Assembly (NCBI RefSeq): GCF_003173775.1
Contig: NZ_CP029552.1
Span: forward strand, 6,283,001-6,347,000
From: Methylobacterium sp. 17Sr1-1
GTDB lineage: Bacteria; Pseudomonadota; Alphaproteobacteria; Rhizobiales; Beijerinckiaceae
Reading direction: 5' to 3'
Length of the DNA: 64,000 nt
Positions 35,594 through 46,954 of the stretch are shown piece after piece. Position numbers and translations under genes: made by a program. Each line of letters opens with the position of its first letter. Positions within the stretch are counted from its first letter, which is position 1. A model generated the notes under the pieces. It was not told the DNA's origin, searched no databases, and saw nothing but the letters and a program-made list of their open reading frames with translations.

Positions 35594-36559
35594 CTAAGTG
35601 TGGCCCAAACTCGACGGGAGCGGGAAGTTCACGCTCTCGATAACGCCCGGGAGAGTAGAAATCCGCAGGGGGGTGCGACGCTGCAGCGCAGCAATCACCT
35701 CGGCGATGACCACCTCCGGCGTCGAGGCGCCGGCGGTGAGGCCGAGGGTCCGGGCGGCGCCGAAATCGATTCGATCCACATCCTCCTCGCCCTCGACGAG
35801 ATGGCTCGGCCGGCCGGCCTCGGCGGCGATCTCGCGCAGGCGGTTGCAGTTCGAGGAGTTGCGCGCGCCGACCACCAGGATCACGTCGGCGATTTCGGCG
35901 AGCGCCCGCACGGCGGCCTGGCGGTTCTGGGTCGCGTAGCAGATGTCCTTCGTCTCGGGTCCGACGAGGTCGGGGAAGCGCCGGGCCAGCACCGCGATGA
36001 TCGCCCGCGTGTCGTCGACGCTGAGCGTCGTCTGGGTGACGTAGGCGAGCTTCGTGTCGGCGGGCAAATCGAGGCTCTCCGCCTCCGCGGCGCTGCCGAC
36101 GAGGTGGACCGCGCCGTCGATCCGCCCGAGCGTGCCCTCGACCTCGGCGTGGCCGGCATGTCCGATCAGGATCACGGTGCGCCCCTGCGCGGCGTAGAGC
36201 TGCCCTTGCTTGTGGACCTTGGCGACGAGCGGGCAGGTCGCGTCGATGACGGGCAGCCCCCGGCGGGCGGCCTCCGCCTCCACCGCCCGCGACACGCCGT
36301 GGGCCGAGAAGATCGTGGTGGCGCCATCCGGCACCTCGTCGAGGCTCTCGACGAAGCGGGCGCCCTTGGCCTTCAGGTCGGCGACGACGCGGCCGTTATG
36401 GACGATCTCGTGGCGGACATAGACCGCGGGATCGCCGACGGCGCGATCACCCTGGGCGAGCGCTCGCTCGACGATGTCGACCGCCCGCACCACCCCGGCG
36501 CAGAAGCCCCTCGGCTGGGCCAGCACGAGGTCGAGCCCGTTCTCACCCCTTCCCGCCAC
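35594..36559 (-). CDS. ispH: 4-hydroxy-3-methylbut-2-enyl diphosphate reductase IspH
   Basis: The last enzyme of the MEP pathway, making IPP and DMAPP. The [4Fe-4S] cysteines are in [14 protein letters not shown] (C20), [11 protein letters not shown] (C109) and [13 protein letters not shown] (C207); the proton-donating Glu lies in HAEVEGTLG. The GTG at 36559 has GGAGG four bases upstream and gives 321 residues. The frame is open further upstream to 36751, but that part is Arg/Pro-rich and unlike IspH. The exact start is uncertain. Lying directly before hpnH, it supplies the isoprenoid precursors for hopanoids. Confidence 0.95.
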   Translation of the reverse strand: MAGRGENGLDLVLAQPRGFCAGVVRAVDIVERALAQGDRAVGDPAVYVRHEIVHNGRVVADLKAKGARFVESLDEVPDGATTIFSAHGVSRAVEAEAARRGLPVIDATCPLVAKVHKQGQLYAAQGRTVILIGHAGHAEVEGTLGRIDGAVHLVGSAAEAESLDLPADTKLAYVTQTTLSVDDTRAIIAVLARRFPDLVGPETKDICYATQNRQAAVRALAEIADVILVVGARNSSNCNRLREIAAEAGRPSHLVEGEEDVDRIDFGAARTLGLTAGASTPEVVIAEVIAALQRRTPLRISTLPGVIESVNFPLPSSLGHT

Positions 36560-36962
36560 CTTTCCTCCATCCCTCTCGCCGCGATCCCGGTCCGGGCTCG
36601 GCCCTGGCCGAAAGCCCTTTCCGCCCCGAGGTGTAGGGCGCCCGCCGCGACGGCGTAAAGCCGAGCCCACGCGGCTCCTGTGGGCGACGGACGCGCCCCG
36701 GCTCGGGGATCCGTTTCGGACCAATGCGTTGCAATCGGGCCTGCGGGTCATTACCTAGCGCGCCACGGACGGGCTCCTTCGAGCGTGGCCGTGACGCCGA
36801 TGCACCCCGCGACCATGGGCGCCGCCGCCCCGCGCGCTATCTTGGTCCCGGCCGGTGCGGGCCTTGCACGGGACACCGCGGTCCCGGTGGGGCCGTCGGG
36901 CCGATCATCAGGATTTCACCGGGCCGCCGCGTGGCCCGCGAGCTAGAGGCAGGCTTCGCATC
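36560..36962. other. Divergent intergenic region between ispH and hpnN
   Basis: This 403-bp segment separates the leftward ispH-hpnH pair from rightward hpnN and must drive both. I see no repeat element, strong hairpin or clear operator in it. Confidence 0.4.
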
Positions 36963-39608
36963 GTGATCGAACGGCTCGTGGCGTTTTCCGTACACCGGCG
37001 CTGGCTCGTCCTCGTGGCGGCGCTGCTGCTCACCGTCGCGAGCGCCGTCACGGCGGCGCACCTCTTCCGGATCAACACCGACGTCGAGCGCCTGATCACG
37101 CCCGACGTGCCCTGGCGCCAGGACGAGATCCAGTTCGAGAAGACGTTTCCGCAGCGCAGCAACCTGCTCGTCGCCGTCATCGACGGGCAGACGCCGGAAC
37201 AGGCCGAGGAGGCGGCGAACCGCCTGACCCAGGCCCTGTCCTCGCGCAAGGACCTGCTGCCGGTGGTCTACCGGCCCGACGGCGGCCCCTTCTTCGACAA
37301 GAACGGCCTGCTCTTGATGCCCCAGAAGGACCTGGAGCAGACCACCGAGAAGCTGATCCAGCAGCAGGGCCTGCTCGGGCCGCTCGCCGCCGACCCATCC
37401 TTGCGCGGCATCATGCAGGCGATGGTGATGGGGGCCCAGGGGGTGAAGGCCGGCCAGGCCAAGCCCGACGACCTCGTCGGCCCGATGGGCCAGATGAAGG
37501 ATGTCTTCGACAAGGTTCTCAAGGGCGAGCCGGCGCAGCTCTCGTGGCAGCTGCTGCTCGCCGGCGGCAAGGCGGAGCCGAGCGACCTGCGCCGCTTCGT
37601 CATCGCCCAGCCGGTGCTCGACTACGACGCCCTCCAGCCCGGCGAGAAGGCGACCCAGCTAATCCGCGAGACCGCCCGCAACCTCGGCCTGACCGAGGCC
37701 AACGGCGTGCGGGTGCGGCTCACCGGACAGGTCGCGGTGGCGGACGACGAGTTCGCGACCCTCGCCGACGATGCGGGCCTGAACTACTCGGTCACCGGCG
37801 GCGCCATCGTGCTGTTCCTGTGGCTGGCCCTGCGCTCGGGCAGCCTCGTCATCGCGGTGCTCATCACCACCTTCGCGGGCCTGATCGTCACCGCCGCCCT
37901 CGGCCTCCTGATGGTCGGGGAGCTGAACCCGATCTCGGTCGCCTTCGCGGCGTTGTTCGTCGGCCTCGGCATCGATTTCGGCATCCAGTTCGCCGTGCGC
38001 TACCGCGCCGACCGCTTCGCCGAATCGGACCTCGTCCAGGCGATCCGCTCGGCGGCCCGCGGCGTCGGCTGGTCGCTGACGCTGGCGGCGGTGTCGCTGC
38101 TCGCCGGCTTCTTCTCGTTCCTGCCGACCGATTTCCGCGGCGTGTCCGAGCTCGGCCTGATCGCCGGCGTCGGCATGATCGTCGCCTATCTCGCCTCCCT
38201 CACCATGCTGCCGGCGCTCATCGCCGTCCTGCGGCCGCCGGGTGAGAAGCAGGAGGTCGGCACCGCCAGCATGGCCTCGGTCGATCACTGGATCCTCGCC
38301 AACCGCAAGCTGGTCCTGGTGCTCACCGGCCTCGTCACGGTGGCGGGCCTGCCGCTGCTCTACTGGCTGCCGTTCGATTCGAACCCGATGCACCTGCGCA
38401 GCGCGAAGGTGGAATCGGTTGCGACCTATCTCGACCTGACCAAGGATCCGAAGACCAGCCCCAACACCATCGACGTGGTGGTGCCCAACCGCGACGCCAT
38501 CGCCCCGATGGTCAAGAAGCTGATGGCGCTGCCGAGCGTCGCCGGGGTGATCGACATCGACACCTTCGTGCCCGCCGACCAGGACCAGAAGCTCGCGACC
38601 ATCGAGGACGCCGCGCAGGTTATGGGGCCGGTGCTCAATCCACCCCGCGTGGCGCCGGCGCCGAATGACCGCGAGGTGGTGACGGCGATCCGCAACGCCG
38701 TGACGGCTCTGCGCGGCATCTCGCAGGGCGCGCAAGGGGCAGCGAATGCCGCCGGCCCGCTCGCCACGATCCAGGGCTTCACCGACACCCTCGACCGCCT
38801 CGCCGGCGCCGAGCCGTCGGTGCGCGAGGCCGCCGCCAACGCAGTGGTGCCGAACCTCAAGGCGCTGCTCACCCGCCTGCGCAGCCTGCTCGCGCCGGCC
38901 AAGATCACCCTGGAGAATCTGCCGGCGCAGATCCGCTCCGACTGGGTCGCCGCCGACGGCAAGGCCCGGATCGAGGTCCAGCCGAAGGGCAACTCGAACG
39001 ACAACGCGGTGCTGCGGCGCTTCTCGAAAGAAGTGCTGAGCGTCGCGCCGCACGCCACCGGCGCGCCGGTCGCCACCACCCGGTCGAGCCACACCATCCT
39101 CGGCGCCTTCATCGAGGCGGGCCTGCTGGCGCTGCTCTCGATCTTCATCATCCTGTCGGTGGCGCTGCGCCGGCCCTGGGACGTCGCGATGGCCCTCGGA
39201 CCGCTGGTGCTCGCCACCCTGTGGACGCTGGAGGCGCTCTACCTGATCGGCATGCCGCTGAACTTCGCCAACATCATCGCGCTGCCGCTGATGCTGGCGG
39301 TGGGCGTGGCCTTCCACATCTACTACGTGATCGCCTGGCGGGCCGGCGTCGCCGACATGCTGGCCTCGAGCCTGACCCGGGCGATCTTCTTCTCGGCGCT
39401 CACCACCGGCACCGCCTTCGGCTCGCTGGTGCTGTCGAGCCACCCGGGCACCGCCAGCATGGGCAAGCTGCTCGCCCTGTCGCTGTTCTTCACCCTCGTC
39501 GCGGCGTTCTTCATCGTGCCGGCCTTCCTCGGCCCGCCGCCGAAGCAGAAGGCCAAGGACGGCGTGCCGGAGAACGCGGCCCGGCGGGATCCGCTGATCC
39601 CGGCCTGA
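36963..39608 (+). CDS. hpnN: HpnN, hopanoid-associated RND/MMPL-family transporter
   Basis: The GTG at 36963 (VIERLVAFSVHRRWLVLVA) gives 881 residues. The layout is one N-terminal helix, a large periplasmic domain (about 35-260), five or six helices, then the same again, as in MMPL/RND pumps. Motifs include AFAALFVGLGIDFGIQFAVRYR in the first half and ANIIALPLMLAVGVAFHIYYVI in the second, with Asp only in the first, as in HpnN. In the family it moves hopanoids to the outer membrane. It sits beside ispH, hpnH and hpnG and ends in a strong terminator. Confidence 0.93.
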   Translation: MIERLVAFSVHRRWLVLVAALLLTVASAVTAAHLFRINTDVERLITPDVPWRQDEIQFEKTFPQRSNLLVAVIDGQTPEQAEEAANRLTQALSSRKDLLPVVYRPDGGPFFDKNGLLLMPQKDLEQTTEKLIQQQGLLGPLAADPSLRGIMQAMVMGAQGVKAGQAKPDDLVGPMGQMKDVFDKVLKGEPAQLSWQLLLAGGKAEPSDLRRFVIAQPVLDYDALQPGEKATQLIRETARNLGLTEANGVRVRLTGQVAVADDEFATLADDAGLNYSVTGGAIVLFLWLALRSGSLVIAVLITTFAGLIVTAALGLLMVGELNPISVAFAALFVGLGIDFGIQFAVRYRADRFAESDLVQAIRSAARGVGWSLTLAAVSLLAGFFSFLPTDFRGVSELGLIAGVGMIVAYLASLTMLPALIAVLRPPGEKQEVGTASMASVDHWILANRKLVLVLTGLVTVAGLPLLYWLPFDSNPMHLRSAKVESVATYLDLTKDPKTSPNTIDVVVPNRDAIAPMVKKLMALPSVAGVIDIDTFVPADQDQKLATIEDAAQVMGPVLNPPRVAPAPNDREVVTAIRNAVTALRGISQGAQGAANAAGPLATIQGFTDTLDRLAGAEPSVREAAANAVVPNLKALLTRLRSLLAPAKITLENLPAQIRSDWVAADGKARIEVQPKGNSNDNAVLRRFSKEVLSVAPHATGAPVATTRSSHTILGAFIEAGLLALLSIFIILSVALRRPWDVAMALGPLVLATLWTLEALYLIGMPLNFANIIALPLMLAVGVAFHIYYVIAWRAGVADMLASSLTRAIFFSALTTGTAFGSLVLSSHPGTASMGKLLALSLFFTLVAAFFIVPAFLGPPPKQKAKDGVPENAARRDPLIPA

Positions 39609-39635
39609 GAGGGCCGAGCTAGGCTCTGCATCGAC

Positions 39636-39670
39636 AAGGCCCGTCCCTCCGTCGAGGGGCGGGCCTTTTT
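39636..39670 (+). terminator. Rho-independent terminator of hpnN
   Basis: Stem AAGGCCCGTCCCTC (39636-39649) and GAGGGGCGGGCCTT (39654-39667), one G-U pair, loop CGTC, followed by further T residues to 39670. It starts 27 bases after the hpnN stop. Confidence 0.93.
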
Positions 39671-39738
39671 CATACATGGCGGGGGCTTCTCCCCTCAACC
39701 CGCCCGTGCAGGGCTTCCGGGAAAGAAAGGGCGCGGGC

Positions 39739-39914
39739 TTCCCCCTCCCCTCTCTGCGGGGGAGGGTGGCCTGCGGAGCAGGCCGGGAGAGGGGACCGCG
39801 ACGCTGATCTAGGTGGCGCCCTTCAGAACGGTTCAGTCTATTCCGGAAACGTGGCTCCCCTCTCCCGCCCCGCATTCGCGGGGCACCCTCCCCCGCAGAG
39901 GGGGGAGGGCGAAA
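39739..39914. repeat. Intergenic inverted-repeat element, copy C
   Basis: Arms TTCCCCCTCCCCTCTCTGCG and CCGCAGAGGGGGGAGGGCG-AAA. The internal block is GCGACGCTGATCTAG, GGCGCCCTTCAGAACGGTTC, TTCCGGAAACG, in the same orientation as copies A and D. The hairpin tips TGGCCTGCGGAGCAGGCCGG and GCCCCGCATTCGCGGGGC form sub-hairpins. Confidence 0.88.
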
Positions 39915-40184
39915 CCCGTGCCATTCCCGTTGTGGTTGTTCCCTTGTGTCGTGCTACGCCCGTGGCCAAAACTTTAATCCCCCCGCCCGGTTGCGGCGCA
40001 GCGAAACTCCGTGCTAGGCCACGAATCATGATGCAGGATCGAGCCATACCGGTCTCGCGGCCCACGCCGCCGTAGCGCCCCGCTCTCCCGCGTCCTCTTC
40101 GCACGTCTGGTCTCTCGTGCCCGTCCGCTGCCCGCGGCCGGCTGGTCTCGCGCGCTTCGTCGCGCCACCCTGAAAGCTCTCCTC
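39915..40184 (+). promoter_or_regulatory. Leader region of the SulP gene with possible RNA structure
   Basis: This 270-bp stretch before the transporter contains no gene. CGTGGCC (39961-39967) can pair with GGCCACG (40017-40023), closing a 49-nt loop, and GTGCTA occurs at both 39951 and 40011. The part from 39935 to 40010 is less GC-rich (CCAAAACTTTAATCC). This could be a promoter plus a structured leader. A conserved sul1-type RNA occurs before SulP genes in related bacteria, but I could not confirm a match. Confidence 0.4.
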
Positions 40185-41660
40185 ATGAATCTCGTCCGCC
40201 TGCGGCGCGAATGGGCGCCCGACGTCACGCGCGAAATCCTGGCCGGCACCGTCGTGGCGCTCGCCCTCATCCCGGAAGCGATCGCCTTCTCGATCATCGC
40301 CGGGGTCGATCCGAAGGTCGGGCTCTACGCCTCGTTCTGCATCGCCGTCGTCACCGCCATCGCCGGCGGGCGACCGGCGATGATCTCGGCGGCCACCGGC
40401 GCGATGGCGCTGGTGATGACGACGCTGGTGAAGGATCACGGGCTCGGCCACCTCTTCGCCGCGACGATCCTGACCGGCCTGATCCAGATCGCCGCCGGGG
40501 CGTTCAAGCTCGGCAACCTGATGCGCTTCGTCTCGCGCTCGGTCGTCACCGGCTTCGTCAATGCGCTGGCGATCCTGATCTTCCTCGCGCAGATGCCGGA
40601 GCTGATCGGCCGCGGGCCGGTCGTCTACGCGATGACCGCCGCCGGCCTCGCGCTGATCTACGGCCTGCCGTACCTGACGAAGGCGGTGCCGTCGGCGCTC
40701 GTCACCATCGTGCTGCTCACCGCCGTCTCGATGAGCCTCGGCCTCGGGATCCGCACCGTCGGCGACATGGGGGCGCTGCCCAGCGAGTTGCCGGCCTTTG
40801 CGCTCCCCTCCGTGCCCCTCACCCTCGAGACCCTGCGGATCATCCTGCCGTATTCTCTGACGCTCGCCATGGTCGGCCTGCTCGAGAGCCTGATGACCGC
40901 CGCGATCGTCGACGAGCGCACCGACACCACCTCGAACAAGAACCGCGAATGCGCCGGCCAGGGCCTCGCCAACGTCACCGCCGGCCTGTTCGGCGGCATG
41001 GCCGGCTGCGCGATGATCGGCCAGTCGGTGATCAACGTCTCGTCGGGCGGACGCGGGCGGCTCTCGACCCTGTGGGCCGGCGCCTTCCTGCTGTTCCTGA
41101 TCGTGGTGCTCGGCCCCTACGTGGCGCAGATCCCGATGGCGGCCCTCGTCGCGGTGATGATCATGGTGTCGATCAACACCTTCCAGTGGCGCTCGATCCG
41201 CACCCTCGTCACCCACCCGACCACGTCGAGCATCGTGATGCTCGGCACCGTGGCGGTGGTGGTCGCGACCCACGACCTCGCCAAGGGCGTGCTGTTCGGC
41301 GTCGTCCTGAGCGGGCTGTTCTTCGCCCACAAGGTCACCCGCTTCTTCGCCGTCGCCTCGACCCGCGAGGGCGGAACCCGCACATACCGGGTCACCGGTC
41401 AGATCTTCTTCGCCACGGCGGAGGCCTTCCACGCCGGCTTCGACTTCCGCGAGGAGGATCTGTTGGGCGTCGTGATCGACGTGACGCAGGCCCATTTCTG
41501 GGACCTCACCGCCGTCAACGCCCTCGACCGGGTGGTGCTGAAGTTCCGCCACCACGGCGTGCCGGTGGAGATCGCCGGGCTCAACGCGGCCTCGGCGACG
41601 CTGGTCGAGACGCTCGGGACCCACGACAAGCCGGGGGCGGCGCTGGCGTCGGGGCATTGA
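40185..41660 (+). CDS. SulP-family anion transporter with C-terminal STAS domain
   Basis: The 491-residue protein starts [19 protein letters not shown]. Ten to twelve membrane helices carry SulP motifs: [29 protein letters not shown] near residue 20, [12 protein letters not shown], and [42 protein letters not shown] near 245-285. A STAS domain occupies about 385-480 ([21 protein letters not shown]). Family members carry sulfate, bicarbonate or other anions with Na+ or H+. The short length and sequence suggest a bicarbonate- or sulfate-type transporter, unresolved. No carbonic anhydrase or sulfate gene is adjacent. Confidence 0.9.
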   Translation: MNLVRLRREWAPDVTREILAGTVVALALIPEAIAFSIIAGVDPKVGLYASFCIAVVTAIAGGRPAMISAATGAMALVMTTLVKDHGLGHLFAATILTGLIQIAAGAFKLGNLMRFVSRSVVTGFVNALAILIFLAQMPELIGRGPVVYAMTAAGLALIYGLPYLTKAVPSALVTIVLLTAVSMSLGLGIRTVGDMGALPSELPAFALPSVPLTLETLRIILPYSLTLAMVGLLESLMTAAIVDERTDTTSNKNRECAGQGLANVTAGLFGGMAGCAMIGQSVINVSSGGRGRLSTLWAGAFLLFLIVVLGPYVAQIPMAALVAVMIMVSINTFQWRSIRTLVTHPTTSSIVMLGTVAVVVATHDLAKGVLFGVVLSGLFFAHKVTRFFAVASTREGGTRTYRVTGQIFFATAEAFHAGFDFREEDLLGVVIDVTQAHFWDLTAVNALDRVVLKFRHHGVPVEIAGLNAASATLVETLGTHDKPGAALASGH

Positions 41661-41700
41661 GCGCCTGTTCGACGTGACACCACAGACACAATACCCACAG

Positions 41701-41738
41701 GGTCATTCCGGGGCCGCGCAGCGGAGCTTGGAATGACC
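41701..41738. terminator. Inverted repeat between convergent sulP and tetR genes
   Basis: Perfect 9-bp arms GGTCATTCC (41701-41709) and GGAATGACC (41730-41738) around a GC-rich 20-base loop. CAGGGTCATTCCGGGG resembles the CATCCCGGG repeats at 4245 and 7051, so this is probably a short member of that terminator-like group. Confidence 0.55.
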
Positions 41739-41825
41739 TGGAGGGTCTGACTCCTGTCTGTGGAATCAAGTCTGCCGTTTCGTACCGGCCTGCGCCGATG
41801 CCTCGGGAACGACCGGCCGCCGCCC

Positions 41826-42464
41826 CTACCCCGCCCGGGCCGTCGCCCCGTGCACCATCGCGAGCACGCCGGCGCGCAGCAGATCGTACTTCGTCGGCAG
41901 TCCCGGGCCCGTCGGCAGCCGGCCGGCGGCGGACAGGGTCGCGATGCCGTGGGAGAGCGCCCAGACCTCCAGGGCGATGAAGCGCGGATCGACCCCGGCC
42001 GCGAATCCGTCCGGGAACGTAGTTTTCAGGGCCTCGACCAGAAGGCCGAAGGCATCGCGGTCGCGTGGGGCCTGTGCGGGCGGGCAACCGTCGGGGCCGA
42101 GGGGCCGGGCCTCGAAGATCGCCGCGTAGTAGCCGGGCTCCTCCTCGGCGAAGGTCAGGTAGGCCTCGCCCATGCGGGTGAAGCGCTCCAGCGGCGTGCC
42201 GGGGCCGCGGAGCGCCCGGGCGAGGCGGGCGGCGAGTTCGGTGAAGCCGCGCTCGGCGACCTCCTCCAGCAGCGCCTCGCGGCCGCGGAAGTGGCGGTAG
42301 AGCGCCGCCGGCGAGACGCCGACGAGGCGCGCCGCATCGACCAGGGTGAAGCCGCCGATCCCGCGCTCCGCGATGAAGCGGCGCGCGGCCTCGATCAGGG
42401 CCTCCTTGAGGTTGCCGTGATGGTAGCCGCGCCGGTCGGACGGGCCGCTGCGCCAGGGTCGCAC
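41826..42464 (-). CDS. TetR-family transcriptional regulator
   Basis: A GTG at 42464 gives 212 residues. The N-terminal HTH spans about residues 15-62: YHHGNLKEALIEAARRFIAERG, then FTLVDAARLVGVSPAALYRHFRGREALLEEVAERGF. The C-terminal domain (LERFTRMGEAYLTFAEEEPGYYAAIFEARPL, EVWALSHGIATL) is the WHG type. Ligand unknown. It lies 81 bases after the P450 stop on the same strand, suggesting it controls, or is cotranscribed with, that gene. Confidence 0.88.
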   Translation of the reverse strand: MRPWRSGPSDRRGYHHGNLKEALIEAARRFIAERGIGGFTLVDAARLVGVSPAALYRHFRGREALLEEVAERGFTELAARLARALRGPGTPLERFTRMGEAYLTFAEEEPGYYAAIFEARPLGPDGCPPAQAPRDRDAFGLLVEALKTTFPDGFAAGVDPRFIALEVWALSHGIATLSAAGRLPTGPGLPTKYDLLRAGVLAMVHGATARAG

Positions 42465-42545
42465 CGTGTCACTGTCTCTCGATCGCCGGGCCGACGACCG
42501 GCCGCCTGCACAGCCCCATAGAGCATTTTCGCGCGGGCGGCAGGC

Positions 42546-43988
42546 TCAACCGGCGCGGCGCGCCAGATGAAAGCGCGGCACGTGGTCCGGCCGCACCGTC
42601 GTTGTCGCCACCGGCAGGACCGGCCGGTCGTCGGCGAGCCGCAGGTGGAACGCGCGGGCGAGGCGGGCCAGCACCAGGGTCGCCTCGGACAAGGCGAGCT
42701 GCGCGCCGATGCAGATCCGGGGGCCGGCGCCGAACGGCAGGTAGACGAAGCGGTCGGGCTCCGGGCGGTCGAGGAAGCGTCCCGGGTCGAAGGTCTCCGG
42801 CCGGTCCCACCAGCGCGGATTGCGGTGGAGCACCCAGGTCGGGATCATCACGATGCTGCCGGCCGGGATCTCGGTGCCCTCGACCACGCTCGTCCGCGCG
42901 GCGCGGCGTGCGATGACGTAGACCGGGGGATAGAGCCGCAGGGTCTCCTGCGCCACCGCCTTCGCCAGCCGTAGCGCGGGCAGCGCCCCGGCGGCGCCCG
43001 TCTCGGACAGGTCGAGCCCGGCGGCCTCTTCGGCCAGCGCGTCCTGCATCCCCGGCTCGCGGGCGAGCAGGGTGCAGGCCCAGAACAGGGTCGAGGCGGT
43101 GGTCTCGTGGCCGGCGACGATCAGGGTGCCGACCTCGTCGGCGAGGAGCCCGCCCGGCGCGTCGCCATGGGCCTCGATCAGGAGGTCGAACAGGTCGCGC
43201 GGCGCGCCCTGCGCCCCGAATCCTTGAGCTCCCTGCTCGCGCCGCGCCTCCAGCACCGCCCGCACCAGCCGGAGCCAGCGGCGGCGGAACAGCGCCCGGC
43301 GCGGGCTCGACGGGGTCGGCCAGCCCGGCGGCAGCAGGAAATCGGCCACGGTCGGCTTGCCCAGCCGGTCGAGGTAGCCGGAGACGAGGGAGCGGATCTC
43401 GGCGCCGAGCGCCCCGGTCTCCAGCGAGAACATCGAGGTGGTGGCGATGTCGAGGGCGACGCGCTGCATCTCGCTGCGCAGATCCGCGGGTGCGCCGAGG
43501 CCGGCCTCCAGCCGGCGGCAGGACTCCTCCGCGCTGCGGGCGACGAAGCGCAGCATCATCGGCAGAGTACGGGGCGTGAAGGCCGGGGCCAGCACCTTGC
43601 GCTGGTGGCGCCAGGCCTCGCCGTCGGCGAGGACCAGGCCGCGCCCGGCGATCGGCCCGATCACCCGCCGGCCGGCGGGCAGGCGCGCGAAGTCCTCGGT
43701 GGCGGTGAGGAGGACCTGCCGGGCGCCGGCCGGGGTCGAGAGCAGCACCATCCGCCCACCCCCGGGCAGCGGGATCGTCACCGCCGGCGCGTCGAGGCAG
43801 GCGCGGGGAAACGCCTCCAGGGTGTTGCGCCGGAAGGCGCCGAGGAGCCGGAGCCAGCCGACCCGCTCGGCGAGGGGCGGCACCGGCGGCACGTAGCCGG
43901 GCGCCGTCAGGGACGAGAGGGCATCGGACAAGGGGCGGTTCTCCGGTGCGCCCGAACGGCGGGCCCGCGAGGGTTGAGTGCACCTCAC
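42546..43988 (-). CDS. Cytochrome P450
   Basis: The frame from GTG 43988 has 480 codons. P450 marks are all present: the I-helix oxygen motif AGHETTAS (about 291), the K-helix ETLRLYPP (ExxR, about 343), the meander PETFDPGRFL and the heme loop PFGAGPRICIG with the Cys ligand near 426. The form resembles CYP102/CYP4-like soluble bacterial enzymes; no fused reductase and no ferredoxin gene are nearby. The substrate is unknown. GTG 43988 lies inside the hairpin after deoB, so an internal start (for example TTG 43931, LSDALSSLTAPG) may be the true one, giving about 460 residues. Confidence 0.9.
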   Translation of the reverse strand: MRCTQPSRARRSGAPENRPLSDALSSLTAPGYVPPVPPLAERVGWLRLLGAFRRNTLEAFPRACLDAPAVTIPLPGGGRMVLLSTPAGARQVLLTATEDFARLPAGRRVIGPIAGRGLVLADGEAWRHQRKVLAPAFTPRTLPMMLRFVARSAEESCRRLEAGLGAPADLRSEMQRVALDIATTSMFSLETGALGAEIRSLVSGYLDRLGKPTVADFLLPPGWPTPSSPRRALFRRRWLRLVRAVLEARREQGAQGFGAQGAPRDLFDLLIEAHGDAPGGLLADEVGTLIVAGHETTASTLFWACTLLAREPGMQDALAEEAAGLDLSETGAAGALPALRLAKAVAQETLRLYPPVYVIARRAARTSVVEGTEIPAGSIVMIPTWVLHRNPRWWDRPETFDPGRFLDRPEPDRFVYLPFGAGPRICIGAQLALSEATLVLARLARAFHLRLADDRPVLPVATTTVRPDHVPRFHLARRAG

Positions 43989-44056
43989 GAAACTCCCGCT
44001 GCGCTGTCGTCGCCGCAGCGAGCGACGACGGCGTTCGGGAATGTCGTGAGAGACAC
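43979..44056 (-). terminator. Long imperfect hairpin immediately after deoB
   Basis: GTGCACCTCACGAAACTCCCG (from about 43978) pairs imperfectly with CGGGAATGTCGTGAGAGACA, ending against the deoB stop at 44057. A second pair, CGTCGTCGCTCGCTGCGG and its near complement, forms the tip. There is no long T-run, so it may be an attenuator or RNA-stability element rather than a full terminator. Confidence 0.55.
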
Positions 44057-46881
<2,825 letters not shown>

Positions 46882-46954
46882 CGGCTCGGAGATAGGGCGG
46901 CGGCGCGCCGGTGGACCGGTTTAGGTCATTCCCCGGCGCGCGCAAACAACCGCG

